From positions 5,007,625 to 5,071,624 of the forward strand of contig JAJEKV010000038.1 in assembly GCA_021234155.1 (NCBI GenBank): 64,000 bases of DNA, in the 5' to 3' direction. The position numbers and the translations under genes are program-made. The first letter of the stretch is position 1. Every line of letters starts with the position of its first letter. Source of the stretch: Isoetes taiwanensis (Eukaryota > Streptophyta > Lycopodiopsida > Isoetales > Isoetaceae). The notes under the pieces were generated by a model. That model was not told where the DNA came from and made no database searches. It was given only the letters and a program-made list of their open reading frames with translations. Positions 59,098 to 64,000 of the stretch are shown here, piece by piece.

Positions 59098-59862
59098 ATG
59101 GCCGACCTCGATTGGGGCGATCTCGAAGTCGACACTACGTCGAGGAGGAGGTCGAATACATTCACGGGTGAGTCCCATATCCTTGCAGCCATTGAAACCG
59201 CAATCTTTGAAAAGTCACCTTTGCTTATTTCCACCATAGGTCAAGTAGACAAAGAAACCTTTCATAATTCGATGGATACGGGTAGTACACATAATTTTGC
59301 TTCTCCTAGAATGGCCCAGGTATTGCGGCTTGAAACTTTGAGATCCCGACCGAAGCCCGTCACTTTAGCCGGTGGTAAGATCAGACACACTCATGGCCGT
59401 CGCATTAACCTTAAGATGCAGTTGCCAGGTGCACCAGTTGCCTTGGGTGCTGAGATAATGGATATTGGCAAATATGATCTGATTGTTGGCATGGAATTCT
59501 TGGCATCTGCAAAAGCCAATATAGACTGCGAGAAACGGGAAGTTACCTTCAACGCCGCTAACGGAGCCCGCGTGACTATAAAAGGTGACTCCTTAAACAC
59601 CATTATGCAGTCTATCACCATCAGGCAGTTAGATAAGGCTATACGTAAAGATAAGTTGCTTTGCATTATTAGACTTGCCTCCATTGAATCGGATGCCGCT
59701 GCGAAGCAAGTAGTTGATACCTTGCCAGAAGGGATTGCCAATCTTCTCCGAGAATTTAGCGATCTTTTTCCAGATGAGATCCAGAAACTTCCTCCTTTTA
59801 GAGGAGTAGAATGTGAGATAGCTTTGGAACCGTGTACTAAGCCTACCAAGAAGGCCCCGTGA
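59098..59862 (+). pseudogene. Ty3/gypsy protease and start of RT
   Basis: The frame (ATG at about 59,098) has the aspartic protease motif SMDTGSTHNFASPRMAQVL (catalytic Asp at 59,275) and YDLIVGMEFLASAKANIDC, the typical second protease landmark. It then has LREFSDLFPDEIQKLPPFRG, the start of reverse transcriptase, and stops at a TGA at 59,860-59,862 inside the RT entry segment. The protease region itself is open. Confidence 0.85.
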
Positions 59863-60766
59863 CCATGAGTCCCCCGAGTTGGCGAGCTTAAGAAGCAACT
59901 TTCAGGAGTTATTAAACCTAGGTTTCATTCGCCTAGTGTTTCGCCTTTTGGCGCTCCTATCCTTTTCGTTAAGAAAAAGGATGGCTCCTTGAGGATGTGT
60001 ATTGATTATAGGCAGCTCAATAAACATATCATCAAGAATCGCTATGCTTTGCCTAGGGCGATGATCTAATGGACCAGTTGCAAGGGGCCAAGCATTTTCA
60101 AAAAGATTGATTTACGCTCCGGATATCATCGGATCAGAATTAAGGAGGAGGACATCCATAAATTCGCCTTTACATCTAGGTATGGGCATTATGAATTTAC
60201 CGTTATGCCTTTTTGGATTAACTAATGCCCCCGCAACCTTCATGCGATTGATGAATGATGTCTTCCGACAATACTTGGATGATTTTGTTGTTATTTTCTT
60301 TGACGACATTCTCATCTATAGTAAAACCTTGGAGGAGCATGAGCAACATCTTCGATTAGCCCTACAAAAGTTAAGACGTCACCAACTCTTTGCCAAGTTC
60401 TCTAAGTGCAAGTTTGCCATTCCGAAGGTGGATTATTTGGGACATGTCATTTCAGCAGAGGGAATTGCTACAGATCTGGCAAAGATAGAGGCAGTAAGGG
60501 AATGGCCTATTCCAGGTAATGTTTCCGAGGTCCGAAGTTTCTTGGGATTAGCAGGATATTATCAGAAATTTGTTAAGGATTTTGCAAAGATTGCAGCACC
60601 TCTTACTAATCTCACAAAGCATGAGAAGGTGAAGGATTGGATTGAGCATTGGAAAGCAAAGGTCCAGGGAAGTTTCCAGCAGCTTAAAGATGCTTTAACG
60701 TCAGCACCAGTCCTCACATTACCCGATCCTGAAAAGGATAAAGTAGTGGCAATGGATGCCAGTAAG
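59863..60766 (+). pseudogene. Ty3/gypsy reverse transcriptase, frameshifted, truncated in RNase H
   Basis: Across several frames: [20 protein letters not shown] and [16 protein letters not shown] (about 59,947-60,055), then a broken stretch, then from about 60,215 [35 protein letters not shown] (catalytic FxDD), [20 protein letters not shown] and [20 protein letters not shown]. The first residues of RNase H follow (VVAMDAS). The element ends there, with a short read-out to a stop at 60,787. Stops include a TAA at 60,066-60,068. No integrase. Confidence 0.85.
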
Positions 60767-60789
60767 ATTGAAGCAGAGTTTCATTAAAG

Positions 60790-61158
60790 TTGGAATTCTG
60801 AAGACAAGTTGGAATAATTTTTATATAGTATACCTTGGAGGGTTATGTATACCTCAATACTTATAGTATGGTTATGTGTATTACAAAAGGTTATGTATAC
60901 CTGTTGCATACTAGTATAGCTCAATACATATAGTATGGTTATGTGTATTACAAAAGGTTATGTATACCTGATAACAATAAGATTACAATAAGATAACAAT
61001 AAGATTACAACCAGATTACAATAAGATAACAAGTACTATTATTCTACTATTACTTATAGTACGGTTATGTGTATTACAAAAGGTTATGTGTACCTGTTGT
61101 ATACTCACACAACCAGATTACAATAAGATAACAAGTACTATTATTCTTCTACTATTAC
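60790..61158. repeat. Irregular tandem repeats, AT-rich
   Basis: 'aaaggttatgtatacctg', 'atagtatggttatgtgtatt', 'agattacaataagataaca' and 'gtactattattct' recur three or four times each. This lies downstream of small gene A (minus strand), in its putative 3' region. Confidence 0.8.
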
Positions 61159-61166
61159 TCTGAATG

Positions 61167-61781
61167 CAAGGGGGAGTCACTCAGAAGAACCCCCCAAACC
61201 ACGTGCGTAAACATGAAGGGGTTACTTTTGTGGGTTCTTAGTATGTATACCTACGGTACAATGTACTTTTTTTTTTTGAATTCTTCGTACACTAACGGAG
61301 AGGGGTGCTCCTTGGCAGGGAACCAAACATGGTATGATACGGAGAGGGCTTAGTGATTCAGCAGCCTATTCGTAGGGGCATCAATCAGATTGCAACACTT
61401 GAGTGAATCACCTGATATTTGCATATGATTACTGAAGCTTAATGTTTTGAGATATGAAGGAGAATGCGAGACTCATATGAGCAAACATTAACAAACATGA
61501 TACTTCAATTCAGTTTCAACATCAATCTTCTAGTAACTATATATACTTAAAGAAAGTTACGTATACATATTGGGGGTATATGTAATGTTCACAGAAGGTC
61601 GTATACGAGGGGTTTTTTAAATGATAAATGACGTATAAAATTGGAAGGGGGTATATGCATGCAAAATTTGAAAATCGTATGGTAGGGGTTTTTGATTAAA
61701 AAAGTGTCGTATATAGGGGTTTTTTTACAACCCTATGTACGCAGGTGGCATATCCCCTATAGGATAGGTGCACCCCCCGGG
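61167..61781. mobile_element. 615-bp MITE-like element with 8-bp target duplication
   Basis: The perfect 8-bp duplication TCTGAATG lies at 61,159-61,166 and 61,782-61,789. The ends are imperfectly inverted (left CAAGGGGGAGTCAC; complement of the right end CCCGGGGGGTGCACC). The right 120 bp parallels the right end of the 3-kb element in gag: 'gtcgtatataggggttttt', 'gtacgcaggtggcatatccc', 'taggtgcacccccc'. It is a short relative of that element. No ORF. Confidence 0.8.
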
Positions 61782-62020
61782 TCTGAATGATCAGAACTAG
61801 TAGAAGGCGCTCCAGAGATCCTTTCGATCATGAACATTTGATACTCCCTATTCCACAGGAGATGGATGATAACATCGACGGGATCAGGATAATGGCGAGG
61901 ATTGAGAGCAACAGTGGTGAGCCAGTCTTCAAGCGGTATATCTCGCTCGCGGCACCGCTTGAAGTCCTCATGATTCATCTTGCAAGTGATAGAATCACGT
62001 TCAAGACCAGAATACGTCAT
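61782..62020 (-). pseudogene. Small-protein family, copy A; C-terminus hit by a MITE
   Basis: The minus-strand ATG at 62,018-62,020 opens a frame with MNHEDFKRCRERDIPLEDWL, HYPDPVDVIIHLLWNREYQM and FMIERISGAPSTSSDHS. The MITE then enters inside the TCTGAATG site, two codons before the original stop. Without it the protein would be 80 residues, the same length as copy C. The present frame runs a few residues into the MITE and stops at 61,757. An in-frame ATG at 62,080 exists, but the TATA-like 'tataaata' at 62,072-62,065 supports the 62,020 start. The family is unrecognised; the shared signature is (R/K)V-x-(I/V)HL-x-W with an acidic C-terminus. Confidence 0.55.
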
Positions 62021-62204
62021 AGCTAGACGGAGGCCAATGTTGCTGCACTTGACAATTTGATGTATATTTATACCCACCAAAATTATTGATGGTATATACC
62101 CACCAAAATTATTGATGGTATATACATAGAAATTATTGGATCATATACATACTTGTATGGTACTCGTATAAAGGCAATGAACACCAATAATTCACATCAA
62201 TAAT

Positions 62205-62230
62205 TTTACTTCACTATAAAAGCAGCTCCA
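62205..62230 (+). promoter_or_regulatory. TATA box and conserved promoter block, copy B
   Basis: 'cactataaaag' with TATAAAA at 62,215-62,221, 43 bases before the ATG at 62,258. The block 'aataattcacatcaataatt' 'ttacttcactataaaa' is repeated before copy C with identical spacing to the (mutated) start. Confidence 0.7.
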
Positions 62231-62257
62231 TCCGGTGGTAGAGCTCATTCATCTCCC

Positions 62258-62502
62258 ATGGCTTCCTTGCCTGATCGTCCAGAGAACATCCGATCCTTCA
62301 AAAAGCCTTAGCTATAATGATCCGTGGTGAATGCTACGTAAATGGTATCAAACTTGATCCATGGCTGCAGTCCAAAGCAGATGGTCTCGCGAAAAGTGCT
62401 TGCAAGAAGCTCACTCGTGTTAAGGTCCACCTTTATTGGCTTCCTGATCAGGAGATCTATGAGCTGAATAGCATCACGTGCTTTGATGTTGATGATGAGT
62501 GA
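62258..62502 (+). pseudogene. Small-protein family, copy B
   Basis: The ATG at 62,258 reads MASLPDRPENIRSFKKP and stops at 62,311; the rest of the family homology is in another frame. From 62,317 it reads MIRGECYVNGIKLDPWL, SACKKLTRVKVHLYWLPDQE and IYELNSITCFDVDDE to a TGA at 62,500-62,502. So one frameshift near 62,300 separates the two parts, or the second ATG gives a 61-residue protein. Shared features with copy C: LDP(W/Y)L, RV-x-(V/I)HL-x-WLP, YE, and a C-terminal DDE/EDE. Confidence 0.5.
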
Positions 62503-62839
62503 ATCTGTATCTGCTAAGGATATAATAATGACATGAGTACCTATGAACTATGCAAGCTGTCTTTAATTTCAATCACACCTATATTAGTCAAGCAGCAATG
62601 ACGAGTGAATCATCGATGATATGTATACCTGTTAAGGATATAATAATATAAGCACTTATGATTTGTGTATCTGTTAATATAAGCATAGTGAATATTAGTT
62701 GATGTATAGAATCTGAGTACATGATAGAATCATACCTGTACGAGTACATGATACTTGTATATGCCTGTACGAGTACATGATACTTGTATACGCTCAATGA
62801 TGGCGCTACAGTCCACCCCAATAATTCACATCAATAATT

Positions 62840-62860
62840 TTACTTCACTATAAAAACAGC
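62840..62860 (+). promoter_or_regulatory. TATA box, copy C
   Basis: TATAAAA at 62,849-62,855 in the same conserved block as copy B, 43 bases before the mutated start codon at 62,892. Confidence 0.65.
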
Positions 62861-62891
62861 TCCATTCGAGGCTAGAGGTCATTCATCTCCC

Positions 62892-63134
62892 ATAGATTAT
62901 TTGCCTTCTTCTGTTCACCACATCGAGGCGATCAAGTGCTCAATGAGCCACTCTGATCTTGTTGGTTGCCTAGACAGGCATCTTCTTCTTGATCCCTACC
63001 TACGAAGAAAAGCTTTGGGCGCTGAGATTCATTGCCCTGCGTCAATTCGTGTTATGATCCATCTGATTTGGCTCCCTGAGCGCATGAGCTATGAGATATC
63101 AGGGATCACTACTACAGATCCTGAAGATGAATGA
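62892..63134 (+). pseudogene. Small-protein family, copy C; start codon ATG mutated to ATA
   Basis: At the position of copy B's ATG this copy has ATA (62,892-62,894). The frame is then open for 80 residues, with IKCSMSHSDLVGCLDRHLLL, DPYLRRKALGAEIHCPASIR, VMIHLIWLPERMSYEISG and TTTDPEDE, to a TGA at 63,132-63,134. An internal ATG (in SMSH) would give a shorter protein. It aligns without large gaps to copy A (MNH.D...C..R / MSH.D...C..R, then IHL.W). The family is unrecognised. Confidence 0.5.
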
Positions 63135-64000
63135 ATCACCTGTTCAACATATAAGCACTTCTGACCATCTTATCTATGAATCATGTATGCATTTATATAT
63201 TAAAGATGTAAGCAGTTATATATGATCACAAATATAGTAATGTACAAGATCTTATGTATTAAGATGAAAGATATGTATTACAAGTACAAGATCTCATGTA
63301 TTAAGATGAACAATGTGCTATGTCTTTCCACATGTCTATAATATATTTCGGAATTTGGACTGTTTTTACCCATTGGCATCCTGCATAATGAATAGCATCT
63401 AAATTTTCATACCTTTGAAGGATCGGAAGGATTAGGCCGCCAACGCTTAGTCAAGGCCTTTTGTAGTCCCTCCAAGAGGGCTTCCACCACGATACAAAAA
63501 TATGGCCAAAATATGTAGATTCGGATCAAGAACAAAGATTCTCCTCTCCATATCCTAAATCAAGTGGCGTTGTTATCATCTCCCGTGTCCCACTAGAACA
63601 AACATACCCTTTGTCACATGTAACGGAGGATCAAACTCTTCAAGAGAGGGTAACACTGATCGCCATCCGACGGGCCACAATAAGATGGTAAAGGTCGTGT
63701 GACCAAGGCAGATATCGTCTAACCTCCTGAACAAATGTCGCTTTTGTTCTAGAGGAGCTTGTCTTGTTTTTTGGGCTGTGTGCATCATTTTGAGGACGCC
63801 CCCGAGGAACATCCTCCAAAGAGATAAGAAGTCGGCTCCAATACTCAACACTTGCCGTGGTATTGCCTTGCAAACAAGCTACTTTCTTATTTTACATATG
63901 TCCTTCCATAGGGAGATGCATTTGTTGATGCTATCCTTCAACCCCGAAGATCTTTCAATGTTGGTCTAGGAGGAATATTTTGTGGCACACCACTTGGTAT
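63135..64000. other. No gene recognised
   Basis: AT-rich to about 63,340 with repeated 'gtattaagatgaa' words, then more balanced sequence. On the minus strand, 63,640-63,873 reads TTASVEYWSRLLISLEDVPR and ATFVQEVRRYLPWSHDLYHL. It is open and looks protein-like, but I do not recognise it and it has no clear start. Confidence 0.35.

Larger units (their letters stand above)
51605..60766 (+). mobile_element. Ty3/gypsy-type LTR retrotransposon carrying a histone H3 ORF, 3' truncated
   Basis: 5' LTR, then a primer binding site, leader, histone-H3-containing ORF, gag, protease and RT, all on the plus strand in Ty3/gypsy order. The pol sequence stops in the first residues of RNase H (VVAMDAS), where it meets unrelated DNA at about 60,766. 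No integrase, polypurine tract or 3' LTR is in the window. Gag holds a 3-kb DNA element. Gag and pol have stops and frame changes, so this copy is immobile, but the H3 ORF is open throughout. Confidence 0.85.

Overview
This is a transposon-rich stretch of plant nuclear DNA. The evidence is a CACTA (En/Spm-type) pair, a plant L1-type LINE with EEP endonuclease, RT and zf-RVT, a Helitron ending in hairpin plus CTAG, a Ty3/gypsy element with an initiator-Met tRNA primer site, FCP1-like HAD phosphatase relics, a FAR1/MULE-type transposase relic and a rubisco-activase-like exon. I cannot name the species. I see no rRNA, tRNA or CRISPR. Almost every coding region is interrupted, so this looks like a graveyard of nested insertions with a few intact or nearly intact ORFs.

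Layout. 1-10.6 kb is mostly unrecognised DNA, with an FCP1-like pseudogene at 2.36-2.89 kb and a tandem repeat at 4.26-5.12 kb. 10,592-33,268 is a head-to-tail tandem segmental duplication (units 10,592-23,639 and 23,640-33,268). Each unit carries a decayed unknown gene, an FCP1-like gene split by a CACTA element (TGA target duplication, identical site in both units) and six copies of a short CTCGACTCGCGAGTCGAG-type palindrome. Unit 1 also has a 3,060-bp non-autonomous LTR element (ACGAA target duplication) nested in its CACTA. Unit 2 instead has an internal deletion of its TNP1-like gene and a large Glu-repeat expansion in its TNP2 remnant. About 33.3-41.8 kb is a decayed LINE, with a 272-bp poly(A) retroposon inserted just before its YADD motif. 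42,536-44,458 is a minus-strand non-autonomous Helitron whose body is nearly all an approximately 1.7-kb polypyrimidine tract. 46.6-47.5 kb is a FAR1/MULE relic, and 50.1-51.1 kb is a minisatellite inside a pair of direct repeats.

51,605-60,766 is the most interesting part. It is a Ty3/gypsy-type element (5' LTR, primer site, gag, protease, RT, truncated in RNase H, no 3' LTR seen) with an extra intact 455-codon ORF between the primer site and gag. The last 97 residues of that ORF are a complete, gap-free histone H3 core, joined to an approximately 300-residue N-terminal part with a long coiled coil. Gag is split by a 3,004-bp element with 8-bp target duplications, which itself carries a rubisco-activase-like exon; removing it returns gag to one frame.

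60.8-63.2 kb holds three diverged copies (A minus, B and C plus) of an unrecognised protein family of about 80 residues with matching TATA boxes. A 615-bp relative of the gag-inserted element sits in the last codons of copy A. The final 0.9 kb is unrecognised.
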